Source: Anolis sagrei
Taxonomy: Eukaryota > Chordata > Lepidosauria > Squamata > Anolidae
NCBI RefSeq assembly: GCF_037176765.1
Contig: NC_090025.1
Coordinates: forward strand, 166,148,822-166,212,821
Length of the DNA stretch: 64,000 bases
Direction: 5' to 3'
The notes beneath the pieces were generated by a model that saw only the letters and a program-made list of their open reading frames with translations, made no database searches and was not told the origin of the DNA. The translations under genes were made by a program, and so were the position numbers. Positions 43,801-54,800 of this stretch are shown one piece after another; the stretch's first letter is position 1, and each line of letters opens with the position of its first letter.

Positions 43801-44534
43801 TAGTGATGAATGAGCTGGCTCATAATAATTAGTGATTTGTTTCCCTAGTTATGGAGCTAAGATTATAAATGCTATGCCACTCACATTTTTAATGATGTTC
43901 AGATTTCTGCATGAAAGTATCGACAAAATGCATCATGGGACAGCACATGTAAAATGTAATCATTCTCTCCTTTCCCAAGAATTCAGACTGATTCATTCCC
44001 ATTGCAAAGTGTAATAAGAAGTTTAAAATACTATTTCACATGTACAAGCTTTGCAAATGAAACATTTTCATTTCCTTCAGAAAATGAAGCGTTGCTCCAG
44101 TCTACATTTGAACATGCCCAAAATGGTAGAATTGAATGCTTATTCATAAAGAACACATTCCTGGGAGAACAGAAATGAACGTCTAGATAATCTGGATTTG
44201 AATTACAAAAGGGCACCAAAGTAAAGCATAATCAGATATGCTATTATAAAACAAATTAATTTATAGTTATGCTTGACATACAGTTGGACCTATTGATTTG
44301 TGGATTTAACTTTCACAGATTTGATCATTCATAGATTTAATTAATATGTTCTTGTTGAGAAACGGCAGGATAGATGCGTGATTTATAGTTTTCTCCTTCA
44401 TGATCACACCCTCTCTATATACACTGCATACCAGACCAATTTTCTCAGAAGTGAGCTTTAAAAATCAGCCCAAACATAGCAGAGTCCTTTATTGGTTGTC
44501 AGCGGATATTTCACTGCACAGCCTGACCTTGTGC

Positions 44535-44640
44535 CCCTCACTGTTTAAGAAAATTATATGACTCCACAACGTGAGGAGCTGTATTAAAGGGTCATGGCAT
44601 TAGGAAGGTTGGGAACCACTACTTTAGTAGAAGGTGATCA
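44535..44640 (-). mobile_element. SPIN-like hAT 5' end fragment, antisense
   Basis: Complement of CCAACCTTCCTAATGCCATG, ACCCTTTAATACAGCTCCTC, ACGTTGTGG, the conserved first ~70 bp of SPIN-type hAT elements; the rest is missing or diverged. Confidence 0.65.
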
Positions 44641-44875
44641 TAAAATCACCCCAGAAGAGCTAGACATTCCTAGACAAGTGTTCTTTCAGGTTAAAAAAAC
44701 TTTTTAAAAATGCACAGTTTGTCTGCTTCTACACCCCTATCTCCCTGATAGTGGAGGGCCTGTGGTACAGTTTAGGCATTCAAAGAAGAGGGACAGGCAA
44801 CATTAACAAGGGAGTGAGATCACAACATGTAGAAGAAGTCTAGGTGCAAAACATTTTCATAATTTCAGTCTGTTG

Positions 44876-45182
44876 CAGGCATGTAGCCTGGGGGGGGGGG
44901 CTCGGGGGGCTTCAGCCCCCCCCCCCCCAAATTTTCATGGTGGTTCGCGAAAAGGCCTTATTGGTGCATTATTTAAACTGTTATGTTTATTCATATCATG
45001 ATCTGATCACCATACTCAATATATCCCATATGCATGGGGGTATTGGGGTAATGATACAAAAGGTTTGCTAGGCTAGACCCTCTTTCACTCAGACTCAGCC
45101 CCCCCCCCGAAACTCACCCCCCCCCCGAAACTCCACCTGAAAAACAATTCAGCCCCCCCCCCCCCTCCCGGCTACGGGCCTG
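44876..45182 (+). mobile_element. hAT MITE (CAGGCCCGTAGCC family), 307 bp, exact 8-bp TSD
   Basis: Starts CAGGCATGTAGCCTGG and ends CGGCTACGGGCCTG. Flanks are GTCTGTTG at 44868-44875 and 45183-45190, identical. Contains several G or C homopolymers of 9-14 bp. Interior is closely similar to 37708-37988 in reverse orientation, including TTATGTTTATTCATATCATG. Confidence 0.93.
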
Positions 45183-46035
45183 GTCTGTTGGATATTTGCT
45201 TTTGGCAGGGTAGAACTTTTATTTGAAAAGTCAATGCCTTCAGTTTCATGCACACATGCACACATCAGCAATTCTCAAGTCTGCTTTTGGGGATATGTTT
45301 TATACAAGAGTGGATTTAAAACTTGATGACCTCGGTTGTTTATCCTCATCAGCTTCACCTTTTTTCTAGCATCTTATGTGAGTTTGGTTGCACATTTAGC
45401 TTTAAAAGAATGCATTCATTCTCTTGAGGTTTTGAAAGTTGAAAAAAGAAAGCATCGTTCCTTTCCAAGTCAGAAAGAAATGCTAATTGATTGTAGAATT
45501 AAATTTGCATGCATTATAAGTGCTAACGCTTTCACAATTAGCCGAGGGAAGCTTTCAACAGACATAGCTGGCAATGGTGATGGCCAAAGGTTATTCAAGC
45601 AGGAAAAATGGTGAAAAGCAAGCAAGCAAAACAAACAAACAAAAAAGCTTCTCTCGTCTTCTGTATCATAGGAACTACTGTAGAAAAGGATCACGCTGGA
45701 CTTCAGCTCTCTCCAGATTGCCTCGCACACTTGATGGCGCTGTGGAATTAACAAACAAAATCCACATGGGAAAAGTGCCCATGAGTCCTGATCTAGCAGC
45801 AAACTCTTAGTACACACTTGCAAATATTTGCTGCTAGCATGACAGGCCACTACACTATCTAAGGGACTTTTTAAAAGGACATTTTCCTTCCAGAATATAA
45901 CTATAGCTCCCAATGAAATGTGGTTGTGTTAGTGAAATGTCCCATGGAAAGAAGGAAGGAAGGAAACAAGAGAGCAAGGAAGGTATCACTTCTGCTTTTC
46001 AGATTGCTAAATATACACATTGCCTCATTGACAAA

Positions 46036-46318
46036 GGACACATCTACACTGACAATGCTGTTTGAAGGCAGCTCAATAGTATAGTGTTTAGATGATGCAA
46101 ACATGTAGTCTGAAATAGAGCCCATAATGTGCATTACCATGCCTAAGTGTAAACCACATTGCATGGTGAAAATGAATAAGGGACAGGGCAAGCCAAACAT
46201 TCATATTGTGTATTGGAGGACGGGGACGATTTTTCATAGTCATGAATTCATGGATACTGCAGTTCCTGGAAGTGGTTTGAGGCCATCTTCTGCAGTGAAA
46301 TCACTGTAGATGTGCCCA
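46036..46318. mobile_element. MITE with GGRCACATCTACA ends
   Basis: GGACACATCTACACTGACAA at the left and CACTGTAGATGTGCCC at the right are inverted repeats about 280 bp apart. Interior non-coding. TSD not clear. Confidence 0.65.
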
Positions 46319-46739
46319 AAGGTGCATTCTGGATAGTACATTCACTGAACTGTGGCCAACTTTTCATTCCTCCATTCCCACCCACACATTACGTTACAGG
46401 AACCAGGAGTCCTTCACAAAGCAGTTTCTTTCAGCTGCATTCTCAATGGCTGAATGTTCTTCCCCTCTGAACAACTTCCCCTTTCTATGAATGCTGACTT
46501 TTGTCATATTGGCATGTAATGAAGAAAACTCATAGTAGAGTCAAGATGAATTTCTGTTGAAATTGATAAGCTTTACTTCAGAATTATTAACCCCCATGAC
46601 TACAGAAGATGGGAAAATGAGGGAGTTATAATCCAATGTATCAGAGTGGTGCTCTGATGGGGAAAATTGCACTGCACCAGTAGGGATGGATTAAGTGGTC
46701 ATTTTTTGTTTTTTCTTAGTTGCTCATTTTTCCAGTTTT

Positions 46740-47131
46740 AATATGAGTCCACAACATGAGGACCTGTACCTGAGGGCCCGCTTATCCCCCTACCAACCCC
46801 AGAGATTACTCCGGTCTGAAGGCCAAAATTTGCTTGCAGTCCCTAACATCTGGACTTATCTTTTGTCATCTACTAGGCTTAGAGTTTTCTTGATCATAGC
46901 CCCTTATTTATGGAATGCCTTGCCAGTTGAAACTCAAACCATCCGAGACCTACTTGCTTTTCGGAAAGCCTGTAAAACTTTTCTTTTCCGGCAAGCTTTT
47001 GATGGGTGAACAACCCGGACTATGTCTGTTCTCGCCGCCTATTGTTTTGTTATTGTTCTTTTAAAGCTAATTGTATTGTTTTAATCTAATTCTGTAAACC
47101 GCTCCGAGCCAAATTGGGAGTAGCGATATAC

Positions 47132-47163
<32 letters not shown>

Positions 47164-47165
47164 AT
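46740..47165 (+). mobile_element. L2-type LINE 3' end with (TAAA)n tail
   Basis: Open frame with ENLLAVPNIWTYLLSSTRLR-like text: QNLLAVPNIWTYLLSSTRLR, VFLIIAPYLWNALPVETQTI, RDLLAFRKACKTFLFRQAF, the L2 ORF2 C-terminus, then the tail GTAAACCGCTCCGAGCCAAA, TTGGGAGTAGCGATATACAA, GTTAAATAAATAAATAAATA. 5'-truncated and fairly young. Confidence 0.88.
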
Positions 47166-47463
47166 ATGAGTCTTCCTAAACTTGTTTTTTTTTTAAAGAA
47201 ATAATTCATGAAAATGTGTGCACATCTACAAGCATACTTCTCAATACAATTTGATCTAATAGAGGGTTTACAAGTAATATCCCCAATGGAAGAGATTTTT
47301 CAACTTTCAATTAATATAAAATGCAAAAATTTAAGACTTTTGTGTGCATGACTCTCCCCTTGTTCTTGAGTAACACATTAGTAATAACCGAGTTCCCATT
47401 TATTCATGATTGTGAAAGTGAAAAATAAAGCAAGTTTACACTGAAATATAAATCACATGAATT

Positions 47464-47912
47464 ATTTTTAATAAATATTTTTATTGAAAGTTTTATAATA
47501 AAAGATAAGATCTAGGAAGAAGGGAAAGAAGGAAGGAAAAAGAAAAAGAAAAAAGAAGAGAGAGAAACAGGGTGGGAAAAAATATTGGGGAAGGGAGGGG
47601 GGTTGGCTTCCATTCTTCTTTATAGTGGTTTGTTGTCAATGGTAATGCTATTAAGTCCTTTGGTGTATTTGAGGCGCCTCTTCTTTGCTATCTTCCTGTG
47701 GTGGTATTTCTTCTGTATCAATTCATCTGTTAAATTTTCATCTTAAAGTTATTTTCTTTTAGCCATTCTTTTAGTGGGGTCCAGTCTGTTTTCTTAAGGA
47801 ATTTGCCTTGTGTTTTTGATGACAAGAAAGTTAGTTGATCCATGCTCATAATGTCTAATAATTTCTTTAGCCATTCTTCCTTTGAATGTGCCTTTGAAGA
47901 GTGACCCTCCAC
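47464..47912 (-). mobile_element. L1 LINE 3' end
   Basis: The - strand frame ends ...WLKKLLDIMSMDQLTFLSSK, ..KKTDWTPLKEWL, the C-terminus of L1 ORF2, followed by a purine-rich 3' UTR (complement of 47464-47600 pattern AGGAAGAAGGGAAAGAAGG on the + strand). Related to 62290-63020. Confidence 0.75.
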
Positions 47913-48249
47913 CCCAATTGTGTTGCCCCATCTATAGTGTTCCCCCTATGATGCACCTTCCCCCATACTAAACTGGAAAGCCTGGCCCCACTGTCCCATT
48001 TTCTTGGGTCCCCCTTACCTGTATATCTCCTACTTCTACCTCACCCAGGATTTTATCATTTTATCTTGTCCATTTGGCCTGCCCATCCTATCTGATTTTA
48101 TATTATGTGAATTTGTTTTACTATTTATTTTGTTACTGTAATTTTATTGTATTTTTAATGTATTTGTTCCTGTATTTGGAATTTACTGTATTGGATTCCC
48201 CCTTCCACCCAGACAGAATTGCTTTCTCACAAGACCACCACATATGGTG

Positions 48250-48577
48250 ACATGTGCCTACACAATTCCCACACATGCGCACTGCGCTGCCATGCACCGA
48301 GCATGCCTGCTTCCCCCTCCCTGCTTGGGGTCTCAGAAACAGCTCTCCCCTTGGCTGAGAGACAAGGCAATCACAACAGAGGAGGGCCTTTGGTATGAGG
48401 ATTTGACATCTGTTTCCAAAAAGGAAGAGAAGGACAGGCAGAGGGAGGTTCAGCCTTCTTTGCCAAAGGAGTTCCTAAGACCATCAGAAATATATGTTTT
48501 CTGATGGTCTTTGGCAATCCCTCTGAAACTCCCTCATGACCCCCCGCCACGGGTCCCAACCCCCAGGTCGAGAAACA
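48250..48577 (+). mobile_element. hAT element 3' half (same family as 7143-8160)
   Basis: CGAGCATGCCTGCTTCCCCC, ..GACCATCAGAAATATATGTT, TTCTGATGGTCTTTGGCAAT, ..CCCCCAGGTCGAGAAACACT. Matches the 3' half of the element in CIMIP4 intron 3. Confidence 0.8.
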
Positions 48578-49604
48578 CTGCTCTATCTTCTCCTTGGATT
48601 CTGAAGAGTGTGGAGGGGAGTGGCAAATAAAGGGTGATGTTGATGAGGAGAAAATAAGAGGTGAATGACTGTCTTAATTTAATGCAGATTTATGGAATAA
48701 ATTAAAGTGGTTAACCATGCATTGCAGCAGCTGCTCTAACTTGTAGGTCAGGTTGTATCTCCAAGAATGAAGGGCAGGGTGGAACACTGAAAGGATGGGC
48801 ATTCAGCAACTGCAGTGCCATTGCAGTCTCCCATTCTAAAAAGAAGTTTTTGGAACTGCTGCCTAAAAGACCTGATCATTTATTTATCTCACAAGCTACA
48901 TAGATTGGTCAGAAACCCCTACATTTAAATCAGCAAAGGCTGAGTAGAGGGCAAAGCCTCTGGATCCCACTCTGAGGCATCTGCCTGGAGAGTGAACCAG
49001 CAATAAAGTACAACTACATTTTAGTATCTTAACAGCTCAGGACGTGGTTATAATTCTTGGTGCTAAATTTAGGGAGCAGGGTCCCTTATCTTGCCTGGAT
49101 CAGTGCCAGTACAACCCTTATGAATTATTAGTTTGGCCCAGCAGGTGGAGAAATCCTAAGAAAGGGACTGTTCTTGCTGGTTAATTTCTAAAAGAAAGGG
49201 ATAGTTGGAGACAAGGTGCTGTTGTCAATGCTAAGGGATATGCCCTTTCCACTTTGAATAAGGTTGTGGTATCTTCAGCTAAGTATGCAGAAAGTTCAAA
49301 GGGGTACATTCTTTGTAGTTGAATTTCTGTATTGTATTTTCTGTACTGAATTTTCTTTTTAAATTGAGGGCTTTAAAATTGTATCCACATATTGCAACTA
49401 GTGATTAGCACAAGCCAAAATTCATGTTCCACTGTCACTTCATTAGCTGCACAGAACATTTGGAACAGTGCATATACTTCAAATTTAATCTATTATTTGT
49501 TTCAATATTGTTATAATAAATACATATATTAGGACTTAAATTGCAATGGTGTTTGCTATCATCAATTATAATGGGCCCATTGAACCTAGAAAGAGGTACA
49601 TCAG

Positions 49605-50230
49605 CTAAGGGCTCTTCTAGACATAGCTAAAACCCATGTGGAAATGGGTTAAAATAGCCTGTTTTCACTGGTTCTAGTCCCCATCCCCAACCCAAACCAC
49701 AGGCTTTCCCTGGGCAGGTAGCTACATGCCATCCTGAGTCACATCAGGATGGCATGAAGCCCCCTCATTTGGGCCCCAAAACTTACCAGAGAGGCTTGTC
49801 GGCAGCACAGTCCTCTCCCTATAGTCCTCCTGGTGCAAGAAAATGACGTGTCAGGAAGGAGGAGGGAGGAGATGGCCAGGGGACTGTAGGGAAAGGACTG
49901 TGCTGCTAGCAAGCCTCTCTTTTAAGTTTTGGGGCCCAAATGAGGGGGCAGAGGGGAGGAGGTGGGCGCCATCCTGCTCCTCTAGGCTTTTGGGAGGCCA
50001 AAGAAGTGGAAGCAGTCCCGGTAGTCAGTCCCCACAGCCCCAGCACCTCAACAAACTCAGGCTTTTCAGTAAGGCCCAGATTTGTTGAGGTGTTTAATTA
50101 ATGTGGAGTAAACTGGTAAAATCCAATTTACTTCACATTAATTTACTTTTTACCAGAGGCATTATTTGGACATCTCTGGTAAAAGTGAGACAGGTCCCAC
50201 ATGTTGGGCTTGTCTGGAATGGCCCTGAGT
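49605..50230. mobile_element. Non-autonomous DNA transposon with TIRs, about 625 bp
   Basis: Left end AGGGCTCTTCTAGACATAG and right end TTGTCTGGAATGGCCCTGA are inverted repeats. Interior has GC-rich palindromic stretches (CCATCCTGAGTCACATCAGG ATGGC) but no transposase. The GGGCCATTCC ends resemble the element at 53890-54065. Confidence 0.65.
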
Positions 50231-50504
50231 CTTTCACACAATATTACAAATGGATACAGATAAAATTTCCTTTTATAAATCAGCTTTCTGAATTTGAAAA
50301 ATATTTAAAGGTTTACAGAATAATAAAAATGACCTGTGATGAAATCATTAAGCAGCAGGTGTTAAAAGATCAAAAGTACACTTGTCCATTGCTAATACAA
50401 AAATTAGTCTGTTAGAAGCTCAAAGGGCTTGATAAATTTGGGGTGTTCTTCTAACATCATGGGCTATTCATATCCACTGTACTTTAATTCCAGGCTCCCC
50501 CATG

Positions 50505-50752
50505 TTGTTGTTCGTTCATTCAGTTGCTTCTGACTCTTCGTGACCTCATGAAGCAGCCCACACCAGAGCTCCCTGTCAGCTGTCACCACCCTCAGCTCCT
50601 TCAAGGTCAAGCCAGTCACTTCAAGGATGCCATCCATCCATCTTGCTCTTGGTCGACCCCTCTTCCTTTTTTCTTCTATTTCCCCAGCATAATTGTCTTC
50701 TCTAAGCTTTCCTGTCTTCTCATTATGTGGTCAAAATACTTCATCTTTGCTG
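50505..50752 (-). mobile_element. BovB (RTE) LINE 3' end fragment
   Basis: GTTGTTCGTTCATTCAGTTG, CTTCTGACTCTTCGTGACCT, CATGAAGCAGCCCACACCAG, ...CATTATGTGGTCAAAATACT. Third antisense BovB 3' end in the window. Confidence 0.88.
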
Positions 50753-50945
50753 AGTCCCCCATATATAGCAAAATTTGTGGATATTCAAGTCCCATTATAT
50801 GCAGCGGTATACTAAAATAGCGTCCCTTATAGAAAATGACAACATCAATTTGCTTTCTAACATTATGTTTTAATATTATCAAGCTGTAGATGGTTGAATC
50901 TGTGAATGCAGAATCCATGACTATAGAGGGCCTGCTGTTATTATT
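50753..50945. mobile_element. Tigger-like DNA transposon fragment
   Basis: AAATTTGTGGATATTCAAGT, CCCATTATATGCAGCG, ...TAGATGGTTGAATCTGTGAA, TGCAGAATCCATGACTATAG, AGGGCCTGCTGT follow the Tigger/MER2 terminal pattern. Confidence 0.55.
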
Positions 50946-51159
50946 GAACCATTATATACTGTAATGTAATCATCTGATATATTATAATAACAGTGAACAA
51001 TTAAAGACAATGGATACCAATATATACAATTTAGTATACAAATACTCTGGCAAACACTAGATGAAATGGTACAATCTGTCCTAGAACAATGCCTGTTTTC
51101 AAGGAACCCTAACCATCCCTTTTCATTGATATGATCAATTTTTTCATGTATGATCACAC

Positions 51160-51308
51160 TGCCCTCCATGCGGTCATGCCTGCTACATGACCTTTGAGGT
51201 GTCTGCGGACAGCACCAGCTCTTTGGTTTAGAAATGGAGATGAGCACCAATCCCCAGAGTTGGGCACAACTGGACTAAATGTCAGGGGGAAACCTTTACC
51301 TTTTACCA
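51160..51308 (+). repeat. tRNA-headed lizard SINE, 3' half
   Basis: CATGCGGTCATGCCTGCTAC, ATGACCTTTGAGGTGTCTGC, ..TAGAAATGGAGATGAGCACC, ..ACTGGACTAAATGTCAGGGG, GAAACCTTTACC. Sense orientation, head missing. Confidence 0.85.
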
Positions 51309-51610
51309 CATTAGAGAACATACAAGAAAAATATAAACAGATGCATATATTTGCACAGAATAGCTCTTAATATTTTTCTTTATAATTGTTTAGATTTGTA
51401 TATTAAAGACTTACCATACTTATTCATATTAGTAGTAATATTTTGTTTCCTGGACTCGAAAGCATATGAAGTAAACCATCTACATATTAACTAATTCTAT
51501 AGTGTGGGGAAGAACAAAGACTCTTCCCTTACAATACACCAGTTCTGTATCATCCCTAATTGTTTTATGACTGTCCATTCTTGTTGAAGCATAATAGTAG
51601 GGAGAAATGA

Positions 51611-51839
51611 TCATGGTTCTACTACTCTTGGTGTTGAGATGGCAGATCCTGTGAGGCTGTACACACTGTAATCATCTTGATGGGTCACATGCAGTTTCCA
51701 TGGAAAGATGTGTTTCTCAAGAGGCCAGCTTCTGCCCTGCATCACCATAAGTACAACATCCTCATCGGAGAGCAGGCGGATCAGGTCACCCTCGGCATCC
51801 CAGTAATTCAAGGCAATATCATTGCGCCCAAATTCTCGC
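51611..51839 (-). CDS. NCF4: NCF4 last coding exon: PB1 domain and stop
   Basis: Encodes [76 protein letters not shown], then TGA at 51613-51611. The OPCA acidic motif that contacts p67phox is intact. Acceptor TTTTTTTCAG. Confidence 0.95.
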
Positions 51840-54800
51840 CTGAAAAAAAAGTGAAGACAATTTGTTTACCACTGTCATCCCTCTACATTTGCTGGAGTTC
51901 CCTGTGAAAATGAGGAATGTAAATAAAAATGTTATTTGTTTTACCTAAGAGAATGCTTCTCTAGGAGTCTAGTCCTCCAGCATGCTACTATTGTGTAAGT
52001 TGACTATAGGGTTATGCTGGATGGCCTAACAATTCTAGAGAGGTGTTCTCTCTAGGAATCCCAAGATCTTCCAGCACAATTCCACCTGAAGCTGACCATA
52101 GACTTGTACCGGAGGACCAAGGAATTCATAGCGATGCCATATTAAACACATCTATGAATAATTAAATCCACAAAAGGTAAATCTATATATGAGAACCAAG
52201 TGTACTTATTGTTATTGATTACACTGATATTCCACCTTTACTACAAGGTGGTACACATGGCTTTCCTCCTCTCTATTTAACCTTCATAACAATTGTGTGA
52301 AAATGACTGAGAAAGAGTGACCATTCAGTGAGTTTCATGGGTGAGTGTGGGGATTCAAACCTCTGTGATTCAATTCTCAGTCCAACATTCTAACCAACTG
52401 ACCCTACCAGCTCACATACCATCACAAAGGCCTATGGATTCACCACACATCATGGTCAATCCATGGGCTCATGGTGGGGGGCGGGGCATGGAGAAGCCAT
52501 TGCCCCATGCCTCACATGGTGCGACTTGCCTTATCCCTCATCCTATGGGAGAAGCATTGCCACCTGGCTTCCCTCCATTGCTGGTAAGGCAACATGGGAA
52601 AGTACTGTGTTGCTGTGGTGGTGGCATGTACCGCTTCCTCTCCCCTTGCAGCAGGGAGCCTGGCAGGAAGTCCCTGTGCATTATCTAATGGACTCTGTGC
52701 TGAAATAGGAGAACAAGTGGAGTATGATGGGCAAGTCAGCCCATGTGATGAGATAGTATGACTAATCCTACTAATACAGAACAAAGTATATCCAGTGAAT
52801 GTAATCACACATCAAGTTTCATCAAACATCTGAAACTGGTTAGACGCCTTCCAGACCTGGAAATTTTCCTACAAGTTTCAATTGAAAACAGGGCAGATTT
52901 GTTTCATTTTACAACTAGCCCACAGTATCTATGCAGTTTTATGTAAGGGACACTTTATTACCCCACTGGATATAATGGGACTTAAGCATCCATGCATTTT
53001 GCTATCCATAGAGAGTCCTGGAACCTAACCCCAGTGGGCCCACTGTATTTTATTGTATTGTACCTTTTCCCAGCACAGAAGTCAAGGCAGATTACATTTT
53101 TTTAAAGAAAAAGGGCAGCAAAAATGTATTAATACAATAATTAAACAATGCAGTTAAAGGTAAAGGTAAAGGTAGTCCCCTGACATTAAGTCCAGTCATA
53201 TCTGACTCTGGGGTGTGGTGCTCATCTCCATTTCTAAGCCAAAGAGCCAGCGTTGTCCGTAGACACCTCCAAGGTCATGTGGCCGGCATGACTGCATGGA
53301 GCGCTGTTACCTTCCTGCCGGAGCGGTACCTATTGATCTACTCACATTTGCATGTTTTCGAACTGCTAATAACATGCTAAAAACAGTTTTTAAAGGATAT
53401 ATAAAACAACATTAAATAAATATAGCATCAGAAAGGTGAATGAGACAGATAACAAACAGGATCTGGAATGGATATATCACGTGGCTGCAGGCATGTGGTC
53501 AGAGCTTGGTAAAGTAACTTTTCAGACCACAACTCCCAGCATTCACAAGCAAGCTGAGCCTGTGTGCCCAAGGGTTCTGGGTGATGTAGTCCAAAATATA
53601 ACTTTTCCAAGCTCTAGCATGATAGGATAAGGGAGCTGACTGACAAACTGTTAGCAGTGCTTTAGGACTCAAGAAATAGGACAGGGAATCAAAGCCAAAG
53701 CATTGAGGCAATAACCAAAGATAAAGACCATACTGGAAATCCTTAATATTCAGGCAAGGACCCAAACAAAACATGAGAAGCCTTTCAAAAACCTCACCAA
53801 TGCTCAGCTACAATTAATAGGGTGAAGCAAATGTCTTTCCAGTATTCTTAGTTTGAACCACTCACCTTTCCTGGTGGACACAGTCAGAACTAGAAGATCT
53901 GGGTTCTGTCTTCCACACAGCTGAATAAAATCCCACATTATCTGCTTTGAACTGGAATATATGGCAGTGTGGACTCAGATAATCCAATTCAAAGCAGATA
54001 TTGTGAGATTTTCTGCCTTGATATCCTGGGTTATCTGACTGTGTGGAATGGCCCTTAAACAACTCCCACAAAGGCAAAGTAAGAACAAAAACAGAAAATG
54101 CTGTGGCCTGGAGAGGTTGTAGAAGTTTGGCCTTGCTCAGACCTGAAACGTAAAGTCACCTCAGAGGATGAGAGAAAGCAAAGCAAGTAAGACTCCTTAG
54201 TGGAATCCTGAACTCCTTATGACCCAAAGGATCTTTCACACCTCAAACATGAGAGACACAGGACCACATATCTCACAATCGTATTAACAACACATACAAA
54301 CTTACACATAAAGCAGTTTTAAACAGCCTGATAAGGGTAAAGGAAAAAGGCCAAGACAACGAACAGAAGGAAAAATCGTACATTAAAGCTAGCACTAATA
54401 GATAAATTTACCAATTTATCTGTTTAATGAGGTGCTAAATTTGGAACAAAAAGAAAGGAAGCAGAGTGCAAATGAGGACAAGATGTAAGCATTAGGTAAG
54501 AAGGACTATGCAAGCTAATAGCACTATAAGCACCAGAGGCCCTGCTGCAGTAGTACACTAAAGATATTAATACTTTGTTATAAATTCCATAAGATAACAC
54601 AATTCAGAGAACAGAACATTCCACTTCTTTGATGAAAAAATCTGATACATCTTTCGGTAATTTCTGTTTAAAGGACAATGTGTTCAATTATTAGCTGAAG
54701 CACTCTTGTCATGCCCTATGAAGACCCTCACTGTTTACCCCTAGTTAAGCCCTTTTTAGTTAGAGTGATTAATATGTTATGCAGAGTTTCGGGGTGGGGG

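Larger units (their letters stand above)
39519..51610. other. Gene-free spacer between CSF2RB 5' end and NCF4 3' end
   Basis: No gene supported. Contains the repeats listed separately. CSF2RB promoter and upstream control elements must lie at its left end, and the NCF4 3' UTR and poly(A) site at its right end; I cannot place either. Stretches with nothing recognised: 41220-41860, 42120-42890, 43240-43650, 43800-44270, 45190-46030, 48590-49600. Confidence 0.6.
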
